A DNA stretch of 64,000 nt from Halocynthiibacter namhaensis (GTDB taxonomy: Bacteria > Pseudomonadota > Alphaproteobacteria > Rhodobacterales > Rhodobacteraceae). The translations under genes were made by a program, and so were the position numbers. The notes beneath the pieces were generated by a model. The model was given only the letters and a program-made list of their open reading frames with translations, was not told where the DNA came from and made no database searches. The stretch's first letter is position 1. The number at the start of each line of letters is the position of its first letter. This document shows positions 35,860 through 44,933 of this stretch, piece after piece. The stretch lies in the NCBI RefSeq assembly GCF_000812685.1, contig NZ_JWIF01000074.1, positions 124,001 to 188,000 on the forward strand. The letters are read 5' to 3'.

Positions 35860-36957
35860 ATGTCGGCTGACGATTTGCGCCATATGAAACATGCGATGTC
35901 GCTTGCAAGGCGTGGATTGGGAACGGTTTGGCCGAACCCTTCGGTTGGCTGCGTTATCGTGAAAAATGGCGTCACGGTTGGGCGTGGCCACACTGCGGTT
36001 GGCGGCCGTCCGCATGGCGAACCTCAGGCGTTGGCTATGGCTGGAAACGCTGCCATGGGCGCGACGGCATATGTCACCCTTGAACCCTGTTCCCACACCG
36101 GTAAAACCCCGCCCTGTGCACGGGCTTTGATTGATTCCGGTATCGTGCGTGTGGTGTCGGCTTTGGAAGATGACGATCCAAGGGTTGCGGGGCGTGGACA
36201 CAAGATCTTGCGTGAGGCAGGGATCGAAGTCGTCACAGGGATCTGTGCATCTGAGGCCCATGCGCTGAACGAGGGTTTTTTTCGGCGGATCAATCTGGGC
36301 CGTCCGATGCTAACTTTGAAACTGGCGTCCAGTTTTGATGGACGTATCGCAACTGCGCGTGGCGAAAGCCAATGGATCACAGGACCGGCTGCGCGGCGCA
36401 ATGTTCATATGGAACGGGCCCGTCATGACGCTGTTTTTGTTGGGGCAGGGACCGCACGTGCCGATGACCCGTCGCTTAACGTGCGTGGGCTTGGTGTGAG
36501 ACAGCAACCGGTGCGCGTGGTCGCCGCGCGGATGCTGGATATTCCTTTAAGCAGCAAGCTTGCGCAGACCGCGCGCGAAATTCCGGTTTGGATAATGCAT
36601 GGCCCATCCGCGCTGCGTGAACATCGTGACGCTTGGACTGCATGCGGTGTGAAACTTATTGAAGTTGCTGAAGAGAATGGCACTTTGTCACCGCTTGCGA
36701 TGATGCAGGCGCTTGGGCACGAAGGCTTGACACGGGTCTATTGTGAAGGCGGGGGGCAGCTTGCTGCGGCTTTGTTGCGTGCCAATATGGTCGATCATAT
36801 TTCAGGCTATACTGCTGGGATCATGCTGGGGGCAGAAGGCCTGTCGGGGCTTGGGCCGATGGGGTTGGATCATTTGGCGGACGCCCCGCGTTTCACCTTG
36901 AAGGATGTGAAAGCTCTTGGAGGCGACACGGTTCACAGCTGGCAACGTGAAAGCTGA
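35860..36957 (+). CDS. ribD: Bifunctional riboflavin biosynthesis deaminase/reductase RibD
   Basis: Two-domain enzyme of riboflavin synthesis with 365 residues. The N-terminal deaminase has PNPSVGCVIVK, a PHGEPQAL motif and the zinc pair in TLEPCSHTGKTPPCARAL. In most RibD proteins the zinc site reads H-A-E; here it is H-G-E. The reductase domain starts near residue 145 with LTLKLASSFDGRIAT. ATG 35860 is eight bases after AAGG, better than the GTG two codons earlier. The stop codon abuts the kpsC stop with no gap. Confidence 0.94.
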   Translation: MSADDLRHMKHAMSLARRGLGTVWPNPSVGCVIVKNGVTVGRGHTAVGGRPHGEPQALAMAGNAAMGATAYVTLEPCSHTGKTPPCARALIDSGIVRVVSALEDDDPRVAGRGHKILREAGIEVVTGICASEAHALNEGFFRRINLGRPMLTLKLASSFDGRIATARGESQWITGPAARRNVHMERARHDAVFVGAGTARADDPSLNVRGLGVRQQPVRVVAARMLDIPLSSKLAQTAREIPVWIMHGPSALREHRDAWTACGVKLIEVAEENGTLSPLAMMQALGHEGLTRVYCEGGGQLAAALLRANMVDHISGYTAGIMLGAEGLSGLGPMGLDHLADAPRFTLKDVKALGGDTVHSWQRES

Positions 36958-39030
36958 TCAACGCGTCCAAATCCAACGATAGCTGGCCAAACGCCCCTGT
37001 AGCTTCGATAAGATCCGATTGTATCGAGAGGGGGCAGGAAAATCCCCCGAGATCAAACGCTCGACGATTGTCTCAGCTGGCGAAGCACGTCCGGATTTTG
37101 GATCAAAATAGCGGGGGTAATCGATTAGGGCCGCATAAGCCAAGCCCGCAACAGTTGGTCGTGCATGACGGCGTTTAGGTGTTTCAGACATATCCTGGGT
37201 AAGCCCCCACCCGGCATAAAACGGTACACCATAACAGGTGACTTTGTTGCCACGCAGAAGGGCTTCAAACCCCATCAGTGACGTCATGGTTGACACTTCA
37301 TCACAGTGATCAAGTAGAACCGCAGGATCGGCATTGTCTATGACGTAATCGGCCCACTGAAGCGCCTCTGATTGATCTAGGCCCCCCGTGCGCAGGCCAA
37401 CTTCACAATCCGGGTGGGGTTTGTATAGGATCTGCGCATCAGGGTTGGCTTCGCGGGTGGCTTGCAGCAAACCTGCATTGCTGCTGATCGCATCCGTTCC
37501 AAACCGAATAGAGGCATCATCTTCGACCTGCCCCGGCACCAATATGCATTTTCGGCCCTCTGCGCGCGGTGGTAAAGTGATTGCGTCTGGTTTCAGATTA
37601 TACTTGCTGAGCCTTGCATCGGTGATTTTATGGATCAGGCGCTCAATGCGTGTATCTTCGGCGTCGCTTAGACGCTGGCGCTCTGCTATCAGGTGTTCCA
37701 ACCGGCTTGGGGTGCGTGGATCATAATATATGCCTACGTCATCCGCGACCAAGGATAGGGGCGGGGTTAAGTTTGCGCCCAGCCCGCGCGAACGTAGGAA
37801 ACCATCTTCAACACGTCTTAGGGTGGTGTGTTTGGCCGCATCGCGAATACGATCATCTGCATATCCAGCCCAAATCATCAGATGTCGGCGGTCATGTCTT
37901 GCATTGGCGGCAGCGCGTTTAGGGCGGTCGTCAAACCGTACTGCGCGTTGATGTCCAAAGAATTTTTGTAGGTGCCCGCGTTTCCAACTGCGCATGGCCA
38001 TGGCGATATAGCCTTGTCGATCCTCTCGCCACTGTCGAACTTCGGCTTCCAACGCACCGATCGCGTCCTCTAAGCTACAGAGGCGATCATTGCACGGGTC
38101 ATACCAAGTCGGGTATAAAATCATTGCTCCGGCAAAAAGCTGGGCACGGGTTAAAACACGTTGGCGCCGATCAACGGGGTGTTCGTCCTGTGTCAGCCCC
38201 CAGCCAGCATAAAAGGGTTGACCAAACACGCGTGGTTTGTGGCCTGCGAAAATGGCTTCAAACCCCAAGGTAGAGGACACTGTGTACACGGCAATCGCCC
38301 CTTGCATTAAGCCATAGGGGGACACTGGACCCGTGAATAAGGTGACGCGGTCGTTCTCGTCACTGGGTGTGAAGTAACCTTCGCGATGGCCAGCGGCGGT
38401 TTCTGGGTGGGTTTTGATTAGTATCTTTGCGTGCGGATGTTCTTGTTGTGCAAAGACCAACATCTCTCGGAAGGTGTTTGAGTTGGCCCCGCTATATGTC
38501 ACCGAGGCGTCACCGCGCGTTTGATCGAGAACCAGTACATAACCGGCTTCGGGTAAGTCATGGGCTGGATCAAAGTTGTTATACTTGGACAGATGGGCCT
38601 TGTGGATGCGCTCGATTGCACCACGGGCACGATTTAATATAGCGGTGTCATCTAAAGGGGTTTGTGTAAGGATTTCTTCAAGTCTAGAGGGGGTGCTGCT
38701 GTCGAAATGCACGGCTTTGTCGTCCAAAAGCAGACCAATGGGTTCACTGCCACTTCGACCGGGTAATACTGATCGCAAGAAAGCATCTTCAACCCGCAGG
38801 ATGGGTGCGTCATGTCTGTCGGCCACCTTTTCACCGCGGGGCGAGGTCGGACTTTTCCCCCAAACGCCTACCATGTCGCCTGCGGAAGGAGTGCCGATTT
38901 TTATCTCATATCCGGCAAGTGTGAGCATGCGCCGGATACGGGGTTGAGTGAGAAAACCACCATTATAGACATAAAGACGCTGGCCCTTTTCAGGTCCAGC
39001 GTCTTGTAAGCCGTTACTCTGCTTCGTCAT
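36958..39030 (-). CDS. kpsC: Capsule polysaccharide beta-Kdo transferase KpsC
   Basis: KpsC builds the beta-Kdo linker between phosphatidylglycerol and group 2-type capsule chains. The 690-residue protein has two tandem transferase modules. The first carries LDQTRGDASVTYSGAN near residue 180 and ILIKTHPET near 210. The second carries VPGQVEDDASIRFG near 505 and YKPHPDCEVG near 545. Each ends in an FYAGWGLTQD segment. It is the last gene of a Kps set, three bases after the export lipoprotein gene. Confidence 0.93.
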   Translation of the reverse strand: MTKQSNGLQDAGPEKGQRLYVYNGGFLTQPRIRRMLTLAGYEIKIGTPSAGDMVGVWGKSPTSPRGEKVADRHDAPILRVEDAFLRSVLPGRSGSEPIGLLLDDKAVHFDSSTPSRLEEILTQTPLDDTAILNRARGAIERIHKAHLSKYNNFDPAHDLPEAGYVLVLDQTRGDASVTYSGANSNTFREMLVFAQQEHPHAKILIKTHPETAAGHREGYFTPSDENDRVTLFTGPVSPYGLMQGAIAVYTVSSTLGFEAIFAGHKPRVFGQPFYAGWGLTQDEHPVDRRQRVLTRAQLFAGAMILYPTWYDPCNDRLCSLEDAIGALEAEVRQWREDRQGYIAMAMRSWKRGHLQKFFGHQRAVRFDDRPKRAAANARHDRRHLMIWAGYADDRIRDAAKHTTLRRVEDGFLRSRGLGANLTPPLSLVADDVGIYYDPRTPSRLEHLIAERQRLSDAEDTRIERLIHKITDARLSKYNLKPDAITLPPRAEGRKCILVPGQVEDDASIRFGTDAISSNAGLLQATREANPDAQILYKPHPDCEVGLRTGGLDQSEALQWADYVIDNADPAVLLDHCDEVSTMTSLMGFEALLRGNKVTCYGVPFYAGWGLTQDMSETPKRRHARPTVAGLAYAALIDYPRYFDPKSGRASPAETIVERLISGDFPAPSRYNRILSKLQGRLASYRWIWTR

Positions 39031-39033
39031 ATG

Positions 39034-40161
39034 TTAATTGGCAATGCTGCTAATGGCAGTCGCAGATTGCAAAGACCCGGTGAGTGCGGAGATGGATTTG
39101 TTCCAACTCACGAATGGGGCCTCAGTGACGTAGATCGTGTCTTCGTCGCGGATCATGAAATCACGCGCGATGAATACGCCGTTCGGTTTCGTTAAATCGA
39201 GGATATATGCAACCCGCTGCGGCCCTGCCAGATCGCTGCGTCCCAGCACGGCATTGGCTGTTTTTGCAGACTCGGTGCGGAAAACGAAGATGCCGGTCGG
39301 GTCCGCGGTGTTTGTAGAGATGCCGCCGACACGCGCGATGGCTTCTACAGCAGAAAGTTCCCGAGATTCGAACGGTACAAGGCCTTGGCCACCGGTTGCG
39401 CCCATAGTGGTGTATGCGCGCTTATCGGCCTCTACGAGGATGCGATCATTGCCACGTAGGGCGATATCCAGTTCTGGATTTTCATACAGATCTTCAAGCC
39501 AGACTGTCCCGCGCTGAGAACCCCGTAGCACTGTGATATGGACGATTTCTGGTGCAATAGAGATGCCGCCAGCGCTGGCAAGCATTGGTGCAAGGGTTCG
39601 CGTTGGACGTTCAATTGTGAACACACCCTGTGTGCCGGCGCTGCCGACAATAGAAACAGTTGCACCGTCCCCAGCCAAGCGCGTCACCAAAACTTGGGGA
39701 TCGGGCGTCTGATCATCAAGTTTCTCTGTAATTATACGACGTAATGCTTCAGGCGTGTTTCCAGCTGCCCGTACACGGCCTGCGTAGGGAACGAAAATCA
39801 TACCGGCACCGTCAACTTGCAGTTCACTCAACGTGGAAGGGGCACCGCGCGTGCCAAGAACGCCAGCGTCAACGTTTTCCCAGATAGAAAGGCCGAGCGT
39901 GTCACCGGGGCGAATCGTGTCGGATCCGATCTGGCTTGCGTTCAGGAAGGCTTGTGAAAATCCGGTTAGGGGTTCTTCGACAATCAGGTTTGATGTTTGG
40001 TTGGTCACCGGAATAATGAATGAGCTATGTTGGACATCATCGGCGCCTGCAAGAATTTCCCGCTTGCTTGGTCCGGAGCGCGGCAAACCGCAAGACGTAA
40101 GCGCAAAAATAACTGCGGTCATAGCAAGGGGTTTCACCCATCCGGTTGTCAAATAAATCAC
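39034..40161 (-). CDS. Polysaccharide export outer-membrane lipoprotein (Wza/KpsD-like)
   Basis: Outer-membrane export channel for capsule, about 375 residues. The signal peptide ends in a lipobox FALTSC near residue 25. The polysaccharide export domain follows from about 85 (IRPGDTLGLSIWEN) with SLBB-like repeats (VSIVGSAGTQGVFTIERP and the later GLVPFESRELSAVEAI). I prefer the GTG at 40161, which places a basic-hydrophobic signal before the lipobox and has GAGGG upstream; an ATG at 40194 is possible. It lies between kpsS and kpsC. Confidence 0.9.
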   Translation of the reverse strand: MIYLTTGWVKPLAMTAVIFALTSCGLPRSGPSKREILAGADDVQHSSFIIPVTNQTSNLIVEEPLTGFSQAFLNASQIGSDTIRPGDTLGLSIWENVDAGVLGTRGAPSTLSELQVDGAGMIFVPYAGRVRAAGNTPEALRRIITEKLDDQTPDPQVLVTRLAGDGATVSIVGSAGTQGVFTIERPTRTLAPMLASAGGISIAPEIVHITVLRGSQRGTVWLEDLYENPELDIALRGNDRILVEADKRAYTTMGATGGQGLVPFESRELSAVEAIARVGGISTNTADPTGIFVFRTESAKTANAVLGRSDLAGPQRVAYILDLTKPNGVFIARDFMIRDEDTIYVTEAPFVSWNKSISALTGSLQSATAISSIAN

Positions 40162-40266
40162 TACTCTGCCCTCATGTATTATTATTTGCGGCATTTTTTG
40201 ACCGCAGTATTATTTAGGGTACCTTACGCAAGGGGTGGTTAGAAATCCAGCTACGTTTGTTGTAGC

Positions 40267-41568
40267 TCACCTTATGCTTTGCAATTGTTGCCTTGGTGCC
40301 GCGTTCCCGGTCATTAATGCCTCATAAGGATCCAGGTCGGCCAACATCATGTCGACGACCTGGCGTAGGGCCTGACGCCGTCCGCGCGCTGAATAATATC
40401 CGCCGATGATTTGCGATGTTTCCAAGATAAAATGCCTATAATCACGGTATGCGCGCGTGTCTGGGCGGTTGGGTTGGGCAAAGAATTCCGCCAAGGGTTG
40501 CTTAGAGACGAATTCCTGTTTTGCGTAGATCGCATCGCCAAAAACCTTCAAAGGCAGTCCGCGCCAAAGCACCTGCTGGCCAGCAGTGGAATTGACGGTG
40601 ATTGCGCTTCTGGCGTGGTTCAAAAGTTTGGCAAGTTTGCCGCCGCGTACATAATGAACCCGTTTTTCGACGCCAAACTCGCGAGCGATTCGCTGAATTT
40701 CCCGCCGTTGAGGGATCCGCCCATCTTCCAATGGGTGGGCCTTGAACACCAAGTGGTGGTGCAAAGGTGCGCCTTCGGAAAATCCTTTAACTGCCGCTTC
40801 CAAGAACTGTGTCATCGTTGCAAAGGGGCTGTGCATACGAAAACTTGAATCATGTTCCAACTGAAGCAAAGCCAGATGAAAGGGGAAGCCACCGTATTTG
40901 ATGCGTGTACTTGCCGCAATCCGGTCCATAGCCAAAAAAGGTGCCAACATGAGGCTTCGGAAATATAGATGAAACTCGCGCCAGACGCTGATTTCACGGT
41001 GGGGTTTAAACCCTTTGTACTTCCGGTTCCGCAGCATCACATACCAATGGTACAGCGCGCCGTAAAACATATGTTGACGCATGTCGCCCCAGTTCGCGGG
41101 AACTTCTGGCACATCCATATCAACGGTTTCCAAGGCTTTTTGCATGTCTTGAAGGTTCAGCTCCATCAGCCGAGAGTTGCCGTTTGATCCACCGCGCTCA
41201 TAGGTGATCCAATAGGGGCGCAAATATCCTTCTTCAAAGATATGTACCCGCAGCCCTCGGGCATTGGCCAATGAGACGGCGGTGGCATGAATGTCGCGGG
41301 TGTCACCATAGAGCACGATATCGCTGACTTTATGGGCGTCCAGCTGGGTTTCAAAAAATGGCCCCCAGTCTTCGGGGGTTCCCATGTAAGGAATATAGCC
41401 CGGCCCACGAAACCACATGGCCTGATCTCCGGCATTAAACCCAACCCGGTGAACCTCGGCACCTGCCGAGCGTAACATTTTTCCGAGCCGTGAAAAAAAC
41501 GGCCCGTGCGGTCCTTGCAAGAACAGAAAACTGCTCCCAGCTGGAGATGGTTGTGAGATTTTACTCAT
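40267..41568 (-). CDS. kpsS: Capsule polysaccharide transferase KpsS
   Basis: KpsS adds the first Kdo of the capsule linker to the lipid acceptor. The 433-residue protein has FLFLQGPHGPFFSRLGKML at the front, VHIFEEGYLRPYWITYE near residue 128, LVFKAHPLEDGR near 300 and ITVNSTAGQQVLWRGLPL near 345, all typical. ATG 41568 is chosen where family similarity begins; its ribosome site is weak. It is the first of the three capsule genes. No polymerase or ABC transporter genes are in the window. Confidence 0.91.
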   Translation of the reverse strand: MSKISQPSPAGSSFLFLQGPHGPFFSRLGKMLRSAGAEVHRVGFNAGDQAMWFRGPGYIPYMGTPEDWGPFFETQLDAHKVSDIVLYGDTRDIHATAVSLANARGLRVHIFEEGYLRPYWITYERGGSNGNSRLMELNLQDMQKALETVDMDVPEVPANWGDMRQHMFYGALYHWYVMLRNRKYKGFKPHREISVWREFHLYFRSLMLAPFLAMDRIAASTRIKYGGFPFHLALLQLEHDSSFRMHSPFATMTQFLEAAVKGFSEGAPLHHHLVFKAHPLEDGRIPQRREIQRIAREFGVEKRVHYVRGGKLAKLLNHARSAITVNSTAGQQVLWRGLPLKVFGDAIYAKQEFVSKQPLAEFFAQPNRPDTRAYRDYRHFILETSQIIGGYYSARGRRQALRQVVDMMLADLDPYEALMTGNAAPRQQLQSIR

Positions 41569-41774
41569 TACTGCCCGCACTTTCTGTGAGTCTACGCCCT
41601 CAGTTGAACCTGATGTTATGTCGCTGAAGTTTAGCCTATTACAGATATAAGGCGAAACTAAGGGTATAGTTACCCATTGCAGGATCATTGCGCAAGTTTG
41701 TCACAAGGGTTTCACTTGCGCCAGCTTTCTCAAAAAGCTAACCCGGGGCAAAGGCATCTAATCAGGGGCGTAGC

Positions 41775-42377
41775 ATGTTTACTGGAATTATTACAGATAT
41801 TGGCGAAGTTCTTGAAGTTGAACAGCGCGGCGATTTGCGTGCGCGTATCGGTACGTCTTATGATGTGGACACCGTTGATATGGGGGCTTCGATTGCGTGT
41901 GATGGTGTGTGCCTCACTGTGATCGCGACCGGGACGGTGCCAATGAATTGGTTCGACGTTGAAATTTCAGCTGAAAGCGTCAATCTGACCAATATTGGCC
42001 GCAATGCATGGTTTGCCGGGCGTCGTCTGAATTTGGAACGTGCGTTGAAGGTGGGCGATGAGCTTGGTGGGCATATCGTATCTGGTCACGTCGATGGAGT
42101 AGCGGAATTGATTGAGCTGCGCGACGAAGGTGACAGCACCCGCATGACGTTCCGTGCCCCTGAAGAACTTGCACGATTTATTGCGCCCAAAGGTTCTGTT
42201 GCGCTGAACGGGGCGTCGTTGACTGTGAATGAGGTCGAAGGATGTACATTCGGCATCAATGTTATTCCTCATACAAAAGAAGTTACGACTTGGGGGGATG
42301 TCAGTGTAGGCGATCATATCAATCTTGAGATAGATACAATGGCCCGCTACGTCGCACGTTTGCGCGATTTCGACTAA
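41775..42377 (+). CDS. ribE: Riboflavin synthase, alpha chain
   Basis: Dismutates two lumazines to riboflavin. The 200-residue protein opens with the classic MFTGIITDIGEV and has two lumazine-binding halves, each with a GGHIVSGHVDG or VALNGASLTVNEV type motif. AGGGGCG precedes the ATG. Its partner ribD is 4.8 kb away across the antisense capsule genes. ribBA and ribH, which often follow, are not in the window. Confidence 0.95.
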   Translation: MFTGIITDIGEVLEVEQRGDLRARIGTSYDVDTVDMGASIACDGVCLTVIATGTVPMNWFDVEISAESVNLTNIGRNAWFAGRRLNLERALKVGDELGGHIVSGHVDGVAELIELRDEGDSTRMTFRAPEELARFIAPKGSVALNGASLTVNEVEGCTFGINVIPHTKEVTTWGDVSVGDHINLEIDTMARYVARLRDFD

Positions 42378-42614
42378 TTTCAGTGCCGCCTCGGTGGCAA
42401 TGAATGTTCAAGCGGGCGGGGTGGTGAAATACATGCACCTTGTCGGTTTCCAAAGTTGGGCGATGGACATGACCGAAGTAAGGCGTGCATAAATTGCGCA
42501 GGGCGTTCGCATCTGTTTGATTGATTTGCTGTGCCGCATTTGTGTAATCGCTATGGACAAGCGCGCGGTGGGGGCTAGGCTAGAGAAAAGACCTAGCCGC
42601 ACAAGAGAGACCCC

Positions 42615-44921
42615 ATGGAAAAATTCGGAAAAAGCCAACCAGTGAAACGGGTTGAAGATGTGCGCTTCTTGACCGGCCAAGGTCAATATGTCGATGACAT
42701 TCGCCCGGACGGCGCGTTGGTGGCTTATTTTTTCCGCTCACCTGTGGCCCATGCCGATATTACCACGCTGGATCTTTCTGATGCGCGGGATGCGGAGGGT
42801 GTGCATCTTGTTTGGTCTATCGCAGATTTAGAAGCGCTGGGCATAGAGATCGGTTTGAACGGTTCCGTGGTGACAAATCGCGACGGATCTGACGGGGCAT
42901 CGCCTTTGCGACCCGTGCTTGCGAAGTCGCGTGTGCGTCATGTAGGGGAAGCGATTGCAGTGATCATAGCGGACAACATGGAAGCCGCAAAGGATGCGGC
43001 CGAGTTGATCGAGTTTGATTTTGACGAATGTCCTGTGCATTTAGGGCTAAGCGTTGGCGGCGATGCGATCCATGATGAAGCCCCCGATAACCTTGCCTTC
43101 GACTGGGGGCTGGGGGATGAAACCGCTACCCAGGCAGCTTTTGATGCTGCGGCCCACCACGTAACTTTGGACATTGGCGATAATCGTGTGATCGTGAACG
43201 CGATGGAACCACGCGGGTGTTTCGCAGAACCTGACCCGACACAAGACGGCCGTTTGCATTTCAGTGTGAATGGGCAGGGCGTTTGGGGGATGAAGAAAGA
43301 TCTGTCAAAAGCGCTGAAGATTGACCCTGAGTCCATCCGGGTGACCAACCCAGATGTGGGGGGAGGCTTTGGCATGAAGGCAATGCATTATCCCGAATAT
43401 ATCCCTGTGGCGGCGGCGGCGCGTATTTTGCAGCGCCCAGTGCACTGGATGGCAGACCGCACCGAAAGCATGTTGTCCGATAATGCAGGGCGGGATCTGA
43501 CATCGACCTGTGAATTGGCCTTTGATGCGGATCATCGCATTCTTGCCTATCGTGTGAATACTATTGCCAATATGGGGGCCTATAATTCGGGTTTCGCCCA
43601 GCCTATTCAAACGCAGTTGTTTTCGCGGGTTCTGATGGGAACTTACGACTGCCAGACGACATGGTTGCGGGTGCAGGGGATCTATACGAACACCACTTGT
43701 GTTGATGCCTATCGTGGCGCTGGGCGGCCTGAAGCCATCTATGCTTTAGAACGCCTGATGGATCGTGCTGCGCGTGAATTGGGCGTTGATCCATGGGAGT
43801 TGCGCCGTATCAACTTTATCAAAAAGGATCAGTTTCCGTATAAGGCGGCGACGGGGGAAACCTATGACGTTGGCGACTTTCATAAGGTTTTGGATCGTGC
43901 CGCATTGGAAAGCGATCAATCAGGGTTCGCAGCGCGCAAAGCCAAAAGTGCGGCGGCGGGTTTGTTGCGGGGACGGGGGCTTTGTTATTATATTGAATCT
44001 ATCCTCGGTGACCCTTCTGAGACATCTAAAGTCGAGTTCACCGCAGATGGCGGGGCAGAATTGCTGGTTGGTACGCAAAGCAATGGCCAAGGACACGAGA
44101 CGGTTTATGCGCAATTCTTGTCTGACCAAAGCGGGATCCCAATTGATCGCATCAAAGTGATACAGGGTGACTCGGCCCGTATTAAGCAAGGTGGTGGCAC
44201 AGGTGGATCACGTTCTGGCACGGTGCAAAATGCCGCGACTTTGGAATGTGTTTCGGTGATTGTGAAAGCGTTGACACCCTTTGTTGCGACACGTTTGGGT
44301 GTGGCAGAAGATGACGTTAGTTTCGATCATGAAAGCTTTCGTGCGGAAGGATCAAATCAGACGCCTGATATCCTGACTGTGGTTGCTTGGGCACGTGAAG
44401 ACGGGCGCGAGGATCTTTTGCAACACGAGGCTAGGATCACTCTTGATGCGCGTTCCTTCCCCAATGGTGCGCATGTGGCTGAGGCAGAAATTGACCCTGA
44501 AACCGGTGTTGTATGTATAGATGGTTACGCCGTCGTCGATGACTTTGGCAACCTTATTAACCCGATGGTGGTAGAAGGTCAGATACATGGCGGTGTTGCG
44601 CAGGGGTTGGGCCAGGCGATCACGGAACAGGTTGGTTTTGATGAAGATGGCCAGCTCCTCACGGCAACGTTCATGGACTATGCAATGCCACGTGCCGATA
44701 ATATGCCATGGGTTACATTCGTGAACGAACCCACGCCTTCAAGTTACAACCCTATGGGAATGAAGGGCTGTGGCGAAGCTGGAACCGTTGGTTCGATGGC
44801 GGCAGTGGCCAATGCGGTACAAGATGCGCTCTGGGAACGTGGGGTGCGTCAGGCAGATATGCCGTTCACACCGCTTCGTGTTTGGGAGATGTTGAAAAAT
44901 GCTTCTGGTGACAAACTTTAA
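42615..44921 (+). CDS. Xanthine dehydrogenase family molybdopterin-binding subunit (form II CoxL-like)
   Basis: The large, molybdenum-cofactor subunit of a molybdenum hydroxylase, 768 residues. It begins with VKRVEDVRFLTGQGQYVDDI. It has VGGGFGMKAM near 248, the form II active-site loop AYRGAGR near 370 (form I CO dehydrogenases have AYxCSFR), GTQSNGQGHE near 482, GGGTGGSRSGT near 515 and the catalytic Glu in KGCGEAGT near 718. The FAD (CoxM) and FeS (CoxS) subunits are not adjacent. The substrate is unknown; CO is not supported. Confidence 0.9.
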   Translation: MEKFGKSQPVKRVEDVRFLTGQGQYVDDIRPDGALVAYFFRSPVAHADITTLDLSDARDAEGVHLVWSIADLEALGIEIGLNGSVVTNRDGSDGASPLRPVLAKSRVRHVGEAIAVIIADNMEAAKDAAELIEFDFDECPVHLGLSVGGDAIHDEAPDNLAFDWGLGDETATQAAFDAAAHHVTLDIGDNRVIVNAMEPRGCFAEPDPTQDGRLHFSVNGQGVWGMKKDLSKALKIDPESIRVTNPDVGGGFGMKAMHYPEYIPVAAAARILQRPVHWMADRTESMLSDNAGRDLTSTCELAFDADHRILAYRVNTIANMGAYNSGFAQPIQTQLFSRVLMGTYDCQTTWLRVQGIYTNTTCVDAYRGAGRPEAIYALERLMDRAARELGVDPWELRRINFIKKDQFPYKAATGETYDVGDFHKVLDRAALESDQSGFAARKAKSAAAGLLRGRGLCYYIESILGDPSETSKVEFTADGGAELLVGTQSNGQGHETVYAQFLSDQSGIPIDRIKVIQGDSARIKQGGGTGGSRSGTVQNAATLECVSVIVKALTPFVATRLGVAEDDVSFDHESFRAEGSNQTPDILTVVAWAREDGREDLLQHEARITLDARSFPNGAHVAEAEIDPETGVVCIDGYAVVDDFGNLINPMVVEGQIHGGVAQGLGQAITEQVGFDEDGQLLTATFMDYAMPRADNMPWVTFVNEPTPSSYNPMGMKGCGEAGTVGSMAAVANAVQDALWERGVRQADMPFTPLRVWEMLKNASGDKL

Positions 44922-44933
44922 AGGAACAGTTTA

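Noticed and set aside
42615-44921. Aerobic CO dehydrogenase
   Set aside because: The active-site loop is AYRGAGR (form II), not the AYxCSFR of true CO dehydrogenase, and coxM and coxS are missing.
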